Positions 11,614 through 22,299 of a stretch of 64,000 bases of DNA are shown here, in pieces (positions within the stretch are counted from its first letter, which is position 1; each line of letters opens with the position of its first letter). Made by a program: the position numbers and the translations under genes. The DNA lies in contig NC_081414.1 of NCBI RefSeq assembly GCF_030272615.1, forward strand, positions 658,696,292 to 658,760,291, in the 5' to 3' direction. The DNA comes from Cryptomeria japonica. Lineage: Eukaryota > Streptophyta > Pinopsida > Cupressales > Cupressaceae. A model generated the notes under the pieces. It was given only the letters and a program-made list of their open reading frames with translations, did not search any database and was not told where the DNA came from.

Positions 11614-12950
11614 CCTTAGAGTTTTCACACTGGACTCAGCTCTCTGCAGTGATTGGAAAAAAGGACGAGGGTTTTAGCCTGGCTTTGAGTCTGGAGAAAA
11701 TCCCCTACTCATTTTGGGGTGATGATGTTGTGGAAGAAGCTTGTTAAGCTGAGAACATTTTAATGAATTTGATCCATAGATTTAATCCTTTTTGGCCAAG
11801 TTTGTTGGATCTATATACCCAATTTCCCAAGACCTAGAAGCCTTTCTTGTTGGATCTATATTTACCAACCTGCTCGTGGTTTTTAATTATTGTTTGTGAA
11901 TAGAAGCAAGATAAGAAGTTTATTTTTGGAGAAGTAGCATTGGTTTTGCTATAAGACTCTTCAATTATTGAACCCTCTTACGGAATCCTTCTTGGTGATT
12001 CCAGTGTGGGTCAGATTGGCATACCAAAACTTTTCAGTTTTGGATTGATCCTTGTTTGGAGGCTATTGGTAACGGACTTGGTAATTTTCTGCGTCTCTTG
12101 TTGGAGACAAACACTTTGTCTCATCCTACTCTTGATTGTATCCAAATAGCAATAGATGTTTCAAGGGGGGGTGCTGGCCGAAATTTGGCTTGAAGTGGAA
12201 AGTTGTATTTAGAAAATGAAGTTAGATTATGCGAAGATGCTTTCAGATGTTGTAACTGTTATGATGGGTCATATTGCAGATGCTTAGACTAGATTCCAGC
12301 ATAAAACTCCAAGTGCAAGGATGCAAAACCTTACTATTTATTGGTTTATGGTGCCTTGTGTGGAGTTTCTCAAGTGCTGTCTTTGACGCCTTAATTGAAG
12401 CCATCTCTGTTTGTTAAGTTACCTTCTCCTTCAGTTGCTCCTCTTGCTGTCTGTGTGCCTGCTTCAGTTTCTAAGTGAGCTACTTATGTGAGCGGTTGCT
12501 TGCCTCCTCTCCTTGTGCTTTTGCTTTTTGTTTCTGCTTTACTCTCTTTTCATTCCTTTGGTTGCTTCTACTTCCCCTCAGCCAGTCAAGGTATATGACA
12601 TCCTTAGGCCTTAGATTTTCCCAGGAGAACTTAGCGATTTCAGACTTTGGTGTAGTAGCCTTGGATGAGGGTGTTTGGATTACCGTTCCTTATTGGAATT
12701 CTTTTTCTAGAAAGGACTCCTCGAATAATTTGAGATCTCATAAGAAAAACAGGTTGGTGAGCAAAGCGTTTGCTGGCTAGTCTCTATTTAGTTTCCTGCA
12801 TGATGTTGTAGTATGTTATTTGTTGTTGTTGTATCTTGTTTGCTCTTTTGAGCTGATTTTGGCTTAAAAGCCTGTTTGTATTTTTACCTATCTTTGGAAG
12901 TGGTCTTCTATACAATCCACACTTAACCTATAAAAGAAAGAAAATGGACA
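11614..12950 (+). pseudogene. L1-like ORF1 (DUF4283-type) remnant
   Basis: Around 11985-12140, across one frameshift, the plus strand reads IPVWVRLAYQNFSV, then FWIDPCLEAIGNGLGNFL. This is the pattern of the DUF4283 region in plant L1 ORF1 proteins (VWVRL..FW...LxxIGxxLG). The rest is frameshifted and full of stops. It ends near an A-rich stretch (12925-12945) without any endonuclease or RT sequence, so ORF2 is missing. Confidence 0.6.
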
Positions 12951-13444
12951 TTTTCTAGTGTTGTTTAAGAGTGTACAAAAACCAATTTTTTGCATTGTTC
13001 ATAGAACCCACACTCAAGTTGTGAAAAGATAATTTTTTACATTGTCCATAAACAGGGTTAAAATGGCGAACAATGTTCTAAATTTGTACCAATGGTATGA
13101 TCCTCAGGAAAATAAAGTACTTCTTGTGTTATATATTCATGCTTTACCGTGTATCACTGTCAGGGTATCAATTTATTAGAAAGCACAAGATGTTTGAATG
13201 TTAAGTTTTCTTGTACAAACATTCAGACCTCTGATCAAAGCCGTGTATTTTGTCTTTTAGCGGCTGTATGCACTTTGATGAAATACTATTGTTAAAAAAG
13301 AAAGTGTCAACTTGCAGAACGTGTAAATATTGGATAAGGAAGTGTTGGTTTTTGCTAGGAACATGCCATGCTACGTCAAAATTTCAGTTGAACTTATGAT
13401 TTTCAGTTTTTTGGTCTTTAAATAGCAGTCATGATTTTTTGTAA
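12951..13444. other. Non-coding stretch, nothing recognised
   Basis: AT-rich sequence without a frame, repeat pair or terminus that I can identify. Confidence 0.5.
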
Positions 13445-13556
13445 AATTTACTTTTTCTTTTGTTCAAAAGTAATGATTTGCAATTTTCTTTTGTTCAAAA
13501 CTAATGGTTTGCAATTTTCTTTTGTTCAAAACTAATGGTTTGCAATTTTCTTTGTT
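13445..13556. repeat. 31-bp minisatellite, about 3.5 copies
   Basis: The unit contains TTTGCAATTTTCTTTTGTTC followed by AAAACTAATGG. The copies are nearly identical and the last is shortened. Confidence 0.85.
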
Positions 13557-13764
13557 GAACTAATTTCCTACTGTGTCATGCAGAGGTTCTCTCAACAAAA
13601 ATAATCCCTTTGAGGGAGAAATTACAAGTCATCGAAGGGGATGCTATGGAAGAGTAGTATGGAATCAAAGCTGGAAATACATTTTTACAAAGCAAATGGG
13701 GTGCATTTGTCACATTAGACGGACATACATGTTTTTTATGAATTTATTTCTATGTTACTGGTTT

Positions 13765-14325
13765 GGGTTCGAAGAACCCGGTACGACAAAATTTTGAAAA
13801 AGGGTTTGGGTTCGTTTGGGTTCATTAGTATAAAAACAAGTTTTATATATATATATATATATATTGATATTTGTGAAGCCTATAAGCATGAATTAAAATT
13901 TGCATGCCACATAGCATCATATAAACAACAAAACAAACATAAGCTTGTAATCATAGCATCATGATGATACCAAAATAGCATCATATACATCAAGTTTAAT
14001 ATCAAAATATTCAAGTATCATTGTTTCAACAATATAAAGTTTAATCATTAAATGGATCATCTAATTCATCCTCCTAATTGTCATTGACATTAGATGAGCA
14101 AATGCCACTTTTAGAGGTGAAATGAGTGAATATAATGTTTTAGAAGTCACTCTTAGAGTATAAGTTTCACTTTTTAGAAGGCGGAATTAAAAAAAAATCA
14201 AATTTTGCATATAATTTGCTTTTTTGGGCTGCCCGGGTTCGACTAGGGACAAACCACCTTTGGGTTTTTTGAACCCTGGTCGAACCCAGTCCGAACCAGA
14301 CTCGAACCAGGACCGGTACTAGGGG
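13765..14325. repeat. GGTTCG/CGAACC motif clusters and a (TA)n tract
   Basis: GGTTTGGGTTCG and CGAACCC-type words recur at 13765-13830 and 14225-14325. A (TA)n tract lies at about 13844-13865. These may be subterminal repeats of a decayed DNA transposon, but I could not find termini or a target duplication. Confidence 0.4.
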
Positions 14326-14485
14326 GGTCCAAGGGCGAACCCAATAACTTAGATTTATTTTCGTTGTCAATGTCATTGTAACAATACTTGTTCCCAAACA
14401 ATACTAGTGGGGTACAAGGGCGAACCCGGTAATTGAGATTTATTTTCATTGTCAATGTCATTGTAACAATACTTGTCATTGCTTT
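14326..14485. repeat. 85-bp tandem duplication
   Basis: The blocks starting at 14326 (GGTCCAAGGGCGAACCC) and 14411 (GGTACAAGGGCGAACCC) share about 65 bp ending in GTAACAATACTTG, at an offset of 85 bp. Confidence 0.85.
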
Positions 14486-14689
14486 ATTAATCAAAAACAA
14501 TACTTGTCCCCAAATGAATGTTGTGATTTTGTAAATTGGTCATATAACATTTTTTGGATTTGATATGCCTCATATTAGAAAAGGCATACTCAAGAATGAA
14601 AAACACACAACAAATGGAAATGGGGAAGACATAAGTACAAACCTATGTTATGTATAGAGACTTAGATTGACTAGAAATGAGACATGACA

Positions 14690-15066
14690 AATTTGCCTTG
14701 CTCAAAATTGCTTGTCCTCAAGTAATTGTAAGTTTAAGTTTGCATGTTCTAATATCTATCGGTCTTCCCATGTTGCATCCTCCACAAGAAGATCTTTCCA
14801 TTGAATTATGTACTCCTTGGTGGTTTCATTTCTCAATTTCCTCTCCCTTACATGTGACTACTTAAAGAATAAAAATAGTTTGCCCTCTTCATCAATTAGA
14901 GGCAACTCATTCTAGGGTCCAATATATTTGCGTAGTACATTGTTAAGATAAGATGTATGAAAATGTATCTTACTTCCCTCTAGTGCCTCCATCTTTGCCA
15001 ATCCTTCCTAGAATTTTTTTAAGGCTTGTAGAAGCATAGTTTGAGCTTTTTTGATCCACTTGCCTT
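14690..15066 (-). pseudogene. Chromovirus integrase C-terminus with chromodomain
   Basis: The minus strand encodes, with a few stops, LRKYIGP then EEGKLFLF, a spacer, RERKLRNETTKEYIIQWKDL and LVEDATWEDR. These match the C-terminal chromodomain of plant chromovirus integrases (W-K/D-L...E-x-A-T-W-E). It ends in LLEDKQF. No LTR pair or other domain is linked to it, so it is an isolated remnant. The chromodomain of intact relatives steers integration to heterochromatin. Confidence 0.8.
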
Positions 15067-15893
15067 AAAGGAAGATTGCTTGTACAACCACAAACTCACA
15101 AAAACCATGTCTTTGATCTAAAATGCACCCTTGCTAATTTGCAAAAATTAGTTTTAAGGAAAAACATGAGAACACTTATTGGCTTGTGGGTTGCCTAAAA
15201 CTTGGTGTGAGCCTCCAGAGAAACCTGGTTCTTATAGGGTTTCACTTAAATTTAACTATTCTAATGACTTCATTGGGAAAAGATAAAGTAGGATTGCATG
15301 AACTAAATCTATATTCTGACGGGTGATTCACCAAAATATTCTATTCAAATCTGTAAAAATCAGTTCTTCAATGAAAATTTCAACCAAGAGATAAACTATC
15401 TTGCACAACATCAAACTGTATACTTTGCATAGACACTCCACAATAAGGTTTTTACTGCACCTAATCCAAGAAGGAAGAACAAACATCACAACTTGAACAA
15501 CTACAACACAACACAACTCATCAAAATTTGTAACAAAAGTATATTCCTTTTGCAAAAGATGCTTGCTAATAAAACAAAATTACAAGGAAGTAAGAACTTC
15601 ACTAGTAGCAATGCCAAATTACTTAATTGCATACGATATGACAAAAAATAAAAGAAGGCAAACACTTATCTATTGATGTCAAAAGGTAATATGATATACA
15701 AAAAAATGGAAAAATGAGTTACCAGTGAATGAAAAGAACTAACTTCAAAAATGAAGTTTGAACAATACTCATGCTTTTTTCAAGTAGTTACAAAATCATA
15801 GGCACCACCAATCTCATTGGTCATGCATAAGATAAAAGCCTACTTCAAGCCTTTAAAACCACCTCAAAATGGCTCCAAGATGGAGAAAAAGTC
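15067..15893. other. Non-coding flank left of element B
   Basis: AT-rich, without an interpretable frame. It ends in the target duplication AAGTC (15889-15893) and is continuous with 19296 onward when element B is removed. Confidence 0.6.
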
Positions 15894-16213
15894 AGTTGAC
15901 GGGAATAATCATTATGTTATGTTGTTATATTATGTTTATGTTGTCGTCGGTAATAATGAGTTACGACGGTCAGTTAGTTAGCCGACGGGTAGGTAGTTGG
16001 AGTCGCGACGGTTGTGTCGCACCTCTTCGGGTATTATATATTGTGTACCTTTTCTTCGAAGTATGATCATGTTAGTCATGTCAGATGTAATGTTATAAGC
16101 ACTTATTGTACATGGACTATGGAATTAATACTGAGGCTGGTTATTTAATATATTTCCATTTTGTTCTGTGCATTTACTTTTTGCATTTAACCGTTTACCC
16201 GAGAGGGCAAACA
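15894..16213 (+). repeat. 5' LTR of element B
   Basis: 320 bp ending GAGAGGGCAAACA. The first base is A where the 3' LTR has T, so the canonical TG start is mutated to AG. The target duplication fixes this boundary. Confidence 0.93.
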
Positions 16214-16215
16214 TT

Positions 16216-16284
16216 TGGCACCGTTGCCGGGGACCGAACCCAGGTCACCTGCGTGACAAGCGGGAATACTCACCACTATACTAC
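16216..16284 (-). pseudogene. Antisense copy of tRNA-Asp(GTC), positions 8-76, used as extended primer binding site
   Basis: Read on the minus strand this is a tRNA lacking only its first seven bases. It has D-arm TAGTATAGTGGTGAGTA, anticodon loop TTGTCAC (anticodon GTC), T-arm GGGTTCGGTCC, then the 3' acceptor strand and CCA end. The post-transcriptional CCA (TGG at 16216-16218 on the plus strand) shows descent from a mature tRNA, not from a tRNA gene. Against the plant tRNA-Asp sequence as I remember it there are about six differences in 69. The anticodon stem has one mismatch, and with no 5' acceptor strand it cannot be a working tRNA. Confidence 0.9.
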
Positions 16285-17195
16285 CAGAAGAAACATGGAA
16301 GCGGCTGGGGAAGCCCACCCTATGGCCACCCACATTCAACCTGGTGGGAGCGGACCAACACGACATTAAGCCACTCGGCCTGTTGATGGCCCAGCAAGTG
16401 ACAATTGGTACGCAACCATTCTTGTTAGATTTCGTGGTTATTCCCTCGAAGAAGAAAGGCTATGACGCCATCCTGGGGAGAGTGTGGTTGATCAACGCGA
16501 GGGTAAACCACAATTGCAAGAAAAATACACTTTCCATGGAGAAGGGAGGGCGAAAATATACCATTGACCTACACACCCAAGATGTCGGCGAAGAGCTCGC
16601 CTCTTCAGACTCAGACTCAGAGGACTCTAATAAAGGGGAAGGGGGTCCCGATGAAAGCAAGGGCAAGAACCCGATGGAGCCGAACAGTGAAGGGGTGCTC
16701 GAATTGGAGGGATGTTCTAAAGGTGAGGTATGCTCACTTAACGGGCTCTTCCACTGGCAAATGGAGGATTATGAAATGTTCCAAAGCTACAGGCTTGAAG
16801 TAGAGGAACCAGAGCAACCAACAGAGGTGTACCTGTCGGAATACAAAGAATATTGGAAGGGAGACGCCCCAAACCCTGGCGACGTAGATAATCCAAAGAG
16901 TGTTGGCAACGATTGGAACCTTGTGTGGAAGACCGCAATCTTCAAAATCTTTATTATTCTTCTTCTTCTTATGTACGGGAAGGAGACCGTGGTCCCTGTA
17001 GAATTTGTGGTTCCAGGTCTTCGGATGGCCATGGAAAATAAACTGGCCACCAACGGGTACAAATTGAAACCCTACCACATGAAGCGCGCAGGGGACCCGA
17101 GAGGCCGGACAGACACCCGAGAGCCCGGAGGAGGAAAACCGAGAAGGATGAAGGGCGATCCCAGAGACAGGGGACCCGAGTCGAAGACTCTCTAG
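16279..17195 (+). pseudogene. Protease fragment fused to integrase tail (element B)
   Basis: The frame starts inside protease (LPEETWKRLGKPTLW), just after the catalytic Asp that element A still has. It runs through YDAILGRVW, an acidic linker and YGKETVVPVEFVVPGL to the stop at 17193. It stays open across the fusion with the tRNA-derived sequence, from a TGA at 16254. No ATG occurs near the start; the first in-frame Met is in LLMAQQV. Without the catalytic Asp the protease is inactive. The whole segment aligns with element A without frameshift. Confidence 0.85.
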
Positions 17196-17216
17196 ACAAC
17201 TCAAAAAAAAGAAGGG

Positions 17217-17440
17217 ACGGACCTACGGTGGGACCACCGTGCGGTGGTAACACCGACGGCGACCACCGTGCGGTGGTAACACCGACGACGACCACCGTGC
17301 GGTGGTAACACCGACGGTGACCACCGTGCGGTGTGCCACCACCGACGGCGACCACCGTGCGGTGGTAACACCGTCGGTAACCACTGTGCCGTGGACCACC
17401 GGCGGTGGTAACACCGTACGGTGGACACCGGCGGTGGCAC
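17217..17440. repeat. Tandem repeat, about 30-bp unit with CCACCGTGCGGTGG palindrome
   Basis: Five to seven units each hold the 14-bp palindrome CCACCGTGCGGTGG and a spacer such as TAACACCGACGGCGA. It is the counterpart of 541-705 in element A. It follows the coding frame and could form stem-loops in the RNA. Confidence 0.9.
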
Positions 17441-18055
17441 CCACAACTACAAAGCCGCACAACATGTAGCCCACAGCCGCACAACTCACTCGCCCGCACA
17501 CTCACGCGCCGAACAACCCACAGCGCGCAGCCCGCAGCCGCACAGCCATGCAACCGCACAAACACACATGCAGTCGCTTCGTCGTCAGTGGTCACTGTAC
17601 GGTTGAACTACGTTGGGCATGCGGAAGGAGGACCGTACGGTGTGCACAGTTGAGCATGTTGTCAGTATGCTGGAGGTGTGTCCGTACAGTAAGAAGGATG
17701 TCGACCACACGGGAAGGTGGCCGCATGATTGGAGGTGCCAGTGGAGGTGTGTCCGTATGGTAAGAGGGGTGTAGGTCGCATAGGAAGGTGGCCGCACGAT
17801 CGGAGGTGCCAATGCTGTTGTTGACCGTACAGGGAGGTTGTATGGCCGGGGTGCCATCGGTGACATTACAGTGCCAAAAAAAGAAAAAAAAGAAAAAACG
17901 ACGACGACCAGATTTAAAATGATTCGCTGGAGTTTGAAGCCAGGACACTGGAAATTCAGAGTGGAAAAGAAGGGTTTTTGGCATCTTAAAATATCATAGA
18001 AATGCTGTGCGCCATGGACTTTCGTATGGTTCTAAGGGTTGTAAATTGGTGTTGG

Positions 18056-18235
18056 CAGTGGGGGCGCTGCCCTCGACCCCACCCTGTACTACGACAGGGA
18101 GTGCACCTGGGGCGTTGCCCCAGGACCCCGCAAGGGGCACTGCCCCTCGACCCCGCGGGGGTGCTGCCCTAGACCCCGCGAGGGGCGCTGCCCCTCGACC
18201 TTGTTGGGGGCGTTGCCCTCAGACCCCCAGTTTAT
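18056..18235. repeat. GC-rich repeat GACCCCGCGAGGGGCGCTGCCCC (split units)
   Basis: Four or five units of about 35 bp alternate CCCCGCGAGGGG and GCGCTGCCCC palindromes. It is the counterpart of 231-325 in element A. Confidence 0.85.
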
Positions 18236-18429
18236 TTTGAGCTACAGAAGACCACGGGAAGTGTTGTGGTTGTTCGTATTGTGAGAAAGAAGCTTGCAGC
18301 TAAGCATTGGCGGGGAAGCCATAAGCCGTAGAGGGAGACGGATTTGGAGGTTGGGAACAAACAGAGTTTGAGGGAAGGCATTGCAGGTCCGCGCAGTTGT
18401 ATGACACCAGGGAGTTCTTCAGTTCAGTT

Positions 18430-18956
18430 TTTAGCCTTTGGGGAGTGTGATGGAGGATTTGAGGTGTCTCCTAGCATTTGTGCCAGCGGATTGTGGCCAC
18501 CTCCAGGCATGACTGGTACGCTTTGAGGAACTCGAAGTATGTCTCGGCTGGACGTGAGGGTGGATGCACAGAGGGCTCGGAAGGAGCTGACCACCAGGTT
18601 GGAGGCAATAGTTGTGTGAGACTTAGTTCAGCATACCCAGGAGTTGGACGCTGGGAGAGCAGCATGGGTGGCTATCGAGGACAAATTGGCTAGGGAGATA
18701 GTATCAATTGAGTAGCAGTTGGTGGAAGCTGAGACTGAAAAACGTGTTTTGCAGACAAGTTTGGGTTAGGCACAGGAGGACTGTGATGGCAAAGGAAGCA
18801 ATATTGGTGAAATCCGCACTTGAGCATCGGATGGTAGCAGAAAAGGGTTTTTAGGTGAGGACGCAGGAAGTGTATAAGATCCGGGCCCGACTGGCGTCAG
18901 TAGTTCCTACCGTTCATCTCTATTTTGTATTAAGTCGTCGGAGTCGACTTCTTTTC
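18430..18956 (+). pseudogene. Decayed coiled-coil coding region before the 3' LTR (element B)
   Basis: In one plus frame with several stops there is heptad-like sequence: SRLDVRVDAQRARKELTTRL, DKLAREIVSIE and EAETEKRVLQTSL. This suggests that the family once had a 3' reading frame with a long coiled coil, after or in place of integrase. I recognise no family. Confidence 0.45.
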
Positions 18957-18970
18957 TTGGGGGGGGATGA
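18957..18970 (+). other. Polypurine tract of element B
   Basis: TTGGGGGGGGATGA lies immediately before the 3' LTR, where plus-strand synthesis is primed. Confidence 0.85.
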
Positions 18971-19290
18971 TGTTGACGGGAATAATCATTATGTTATGTT
19001 GTTATATTATGTTTATGTTGTCGTCGGTAATAATGAGTTACGATGGTCAGTTAGTTAGCCGACGGGTAGGTAGTTGGAGTCGCGACGGTTGTGTCGCACC
19101 CCTTCGGGTATTATATATTGTGTACCTTTTCTTCGAAGTATGATCATGTTAGTCATGTCAGATGTAATGTTATAAGCACTTATTGTACATGGACTATGGA
19201 ATTAATACTGAGGCTGGTTATTTAATATATTTCCATTATGTTCTGTGCATTTACTTTCTGCATTTAACCGTTTACTCGAGAGGGCAAACA
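18971..19290 (+). repeat. 3' LTR of element B
   Basis: 320 bp, TGTTGACGGG to GGGCAAACA, followed directly by AAGTC. It differs from the 5' LTR at six sites, mostly transitions. Confidence 0.94.
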
Positions 19291-19295
19291 AAGTC

Positions 19296-21681
19296 AACTT
19301 TAACCATTTCCATCATATTGACTCCTTGAAAATGCATTTAACTCTCTCAAAGTGTCTCCAAAATAGTTCCTAGATACCCTCCACATGTTTTGCAACCTTT
19401 CAAAACTCCCTATATCTTTTCCACATGTTTTGCAGCTTCCCTATGACTTGGCACTTGTCATAAATTCTCTAGTTACATCACTTTGACATGTTATTTAAAA
19501 CAAATGTTATTATTTGTTCCATAAATAATAGTTATTAAGTGGTTTAAAATTCATCACTTAATAAATATTAATTACATTGATACTATTCATTAAGTGACAA
19601 ATTACAAATCACTTAATAAATATTATACATTCATGAAAGAGATGTAAAGTAAAAACATTTAATCATACCCCAATGCACACGAGGTTATTGATAAGGAAGG
19701 ATAAATTTTTAAAAATAAAGGCAAAAATGCTTAAGTCTCATTCGGGCATATTATGGTAACATGAACCCTAAAGCATTCATTTCACGCTTTTGCTTGTTGC
19801 TGCTCCTGTATGTTGAGTGCTGACATGAGGGCTTTTTTTCTTCTTCGAGAGTTTGAATAGAGACTTTTGGAATGGTGATTTCATGTGAATCATATGTGCA
19901 TGGAGATTGAGCTTGGTAAGTCTCTTCCAGCTAGAATAGTAAAGTTGTTCTGAGCTCTTTTGTGTTTGATAATCACAAATTCATAGCTATTACGGTCATG
20001 ACTTTATCATCCTATACATTTGTTTCTATCCGGTTTTATGCCTTTGATCTAAAGAGCGCATTCATTGTATTTCCTCTTAATCATTGTCTTATTGAACCCT
20101 TGATGATGAAAATATTATTTGACTGTTTATTTCAGATTTGGTCCATTCATATCATGATCATAATCATTGATGCTACAACAATTTGATCTCAGATTTGTAT
20201 TTTGACGATGTCTGCTTTGTGTTATGTCTCAAACCTACATCTTCAGGTTATTGTATCCACTGTGTTCTCACAATGTGAATATGTTATTGCATAGGGGTTG
20301 TGACTTTGTATGGTCATTGTAATGCGATTGTTTTTGCTGCTATAAAGGTCCATTGCCCTTTTGTTGTTCATCTCTAGTAGCTCTCGAAACACTTTTATAG
20401 CCTTATTCATAACAAAGAAGGAATATCTTCGAAAGACATAGTGAATCTATTTGTTATGATTGTTATCTTTTCATTCTTAAGCTCTTATGACAGTCAATTG
20501 TGACTTGATTTGCCTCAATTGATCTTGCATTCAGTCTATATTTGCACTAACCTTTTACTGTGACTGGTTCTAACCTTTTCTATTTGATGGTGACCTCTTT
20601 TATCTTTGCAAGAACTCCTTTATTGTGACAAGTCTTTACTATCATTGTGAAGTTGAGGGCTGCTATAGGAGACTTTTGTTCACTATTGTAGCTTACAGTT
20701 TATCAACAAACCTTTTTTCGTTTCTCATACTCAGCTTCTTTGAATGTGGTGTGGTTGTCACACACTCTTGTTCACTATGATTTTGACAAGGCACTGTATT
20801 TATTTCATGAGGATTGATGTTGACATTGCTCTTTGATTGGTATAAGGTTGTTGCTCTTTACAAAGTTGTCAATGTGCTCTCTATCTTTGTATTCAATATT
20901 GTTGTACTTGTGATTGTACATACAAAGTTTATTGCTTGTTGCTTGATGGTTGTCCTTGAGGTCTATTGGGATTGTGCTACTCTTCAGCTCATAGATACAT
21001 TTCTTGTTGAAACGCCTTGTTATCTTACTTCATTTTCATTACATAGTGCAACTCTTTATGATGATTATACAAATATATACTTTTAATTGCCATGAAAAAT
21101 GTCCTCCAATCTGAAAGTTTATGACTATGACAGTCAATTAAAGCAATAATATATCTTTCAAAGGAAACACTTATTGGTTATTGAATGAATGTTCACCATT
21201 TATGATAGTTAAGTTAGATAACTCATTGTCATGACTGGTAAACCTTTGTTCAATAACCAATACATAATTCATTTTGTTCATGTCTCACCAAAGAAAACAA
21301 GAAACAAGAAGTTGGGCTCAACCCTTATGGGAGCCCTCTTTAATCCACTTGTTGTGATAATAACATTGAATGAAACCAAATGATATAATTTCACCTATAT
21401 CTGCACAAGGAAACAAACAATGTTAGACAAAATTGATGAAGCTTAGAGGCTTCCATTGATGATCTTATGGAACTCTTATGACATTGTTCTGCCTTTTTAT
21501 GCTCTTTGATTTCTGTATAACTGTTCAATGCTCTATCAGAATAGATTATACATTTGCTGATGTATATGATGTGTATAGTGATCCTGGGCTCTAACATCTT
21601 TCTCTCATTCACTTGCAAGTACTCAAAGACAAGAGAGCACCACTCTGGAGAATTCAACCAAATTCAACAAGCAACCTTTGG
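19296..21681. other. T-rich non-coding stretch
   Basis: About 2.4 kb continuous with 15067-15888 before element B inserted. It has many short plus-strand frames but no recognisable protein. CACTTAATAAATATTA occurs twice near 19555 and 19610. It may include old LTR sequence. Confidence 0.4.
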
Positions 21682-21711
21682 GATTCGTCATTCCAGGCAA
21701 TGACGGATCCC
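21682..21711. other. Hairpin GGATTCGTCATT / AATGACGGATCC
   Basis: A 12-bp stem with one mismatch and a 6-nt loop (CCAGGC). It lies about 0.7 kb beyond the integrase end of element E, in the likely 3' untranslated region. Confidence 0.7.
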
Positions 21712-22299
21712 TATCCACTTCTTATGCTTTTTCCCTTTTTGTTCATCAAATGTATAGCTTATTTCCATATAACATAGAATGAGTTAATCCCATAGCCTGT
21801 GTGGGAAACTATACAATTGTAATCATTTGATCGATTTCAATTTATATGCAAAGTTTTTATGAAATCTGTTTTGTTTTACAAACTTGCATAACAATCTGAA
21901 ACTGATCTAATAAAATGTATGCATGAGAATGACCAAATGCCAAAATCAATTGTGCACCTTTTTCTTTCTTTGAAATAACAACTCAACTCTACCTGACTGA
22001 GTTGGAAGTAAAATCAGGTAACATTTTGGCGACATCTACTATATGTTTGCTTGCCAAACATCAAGACCGGTTGCGTGTATCTATCCATTGGGTACAAAGT
22101 TGAACTGACAAAACTGAAATAGTTTTGCAATTTGAATTGTAACTCATCCAGAAAATGTACATCTCCAACTCTACTCTTCAACCTAACTAATTGTGCATAA
22201 CATCACTTAAAGGAAAATGATAATGCTTCTAAACTATGTGCAAAAGCATTTATTGAAAGTAAAAACCCGTAATCTAAACAATACTCAAATGCTCATACC

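Larger units (their letters stand above)
15894..19290 (+). mobile_element. Element B: deleted relative of A carrying an antisense tRNA-Asp copy
   Basis: Complete element of 3,397 bp: two 320-bp LTRs, a perfect target duplication AAGTC (15889-15893, 19291-19295), a priming site extended into nearly a whole tRNA, a protease-to-integrase-tail frame, GC-rich 3' repeats, a decayed coiled-coil region and a polypurine tract. Compared with element A it lacks the leader, gag and the first part of protease. The LTRs differ at 6 of 320 positions (about 1.9%), so it inserted fairly recently. It cannot encode its own replication. Confidence 0.92.

Noticed and set aside
12475-12780. 101-codon plus-strand protein
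   Set aside because: It lies in the frameshifted end of an L1-like remnant, lacks a plausible start context and resembles no family.
16216-16290. A functional minus-strand tRNA-Asp gene
   Set aside because: The 5' acceptor strand is replaced by protease sequence, an encoded CCA is present, and it sits exactly at a priming site. It is a reverse-transcribed copy, not a gene.
19296-21650. Host gene or exon cluster
   Set aside because: No frame with domain similarity, no convincing splice-linked series and T-rich composition throughout.
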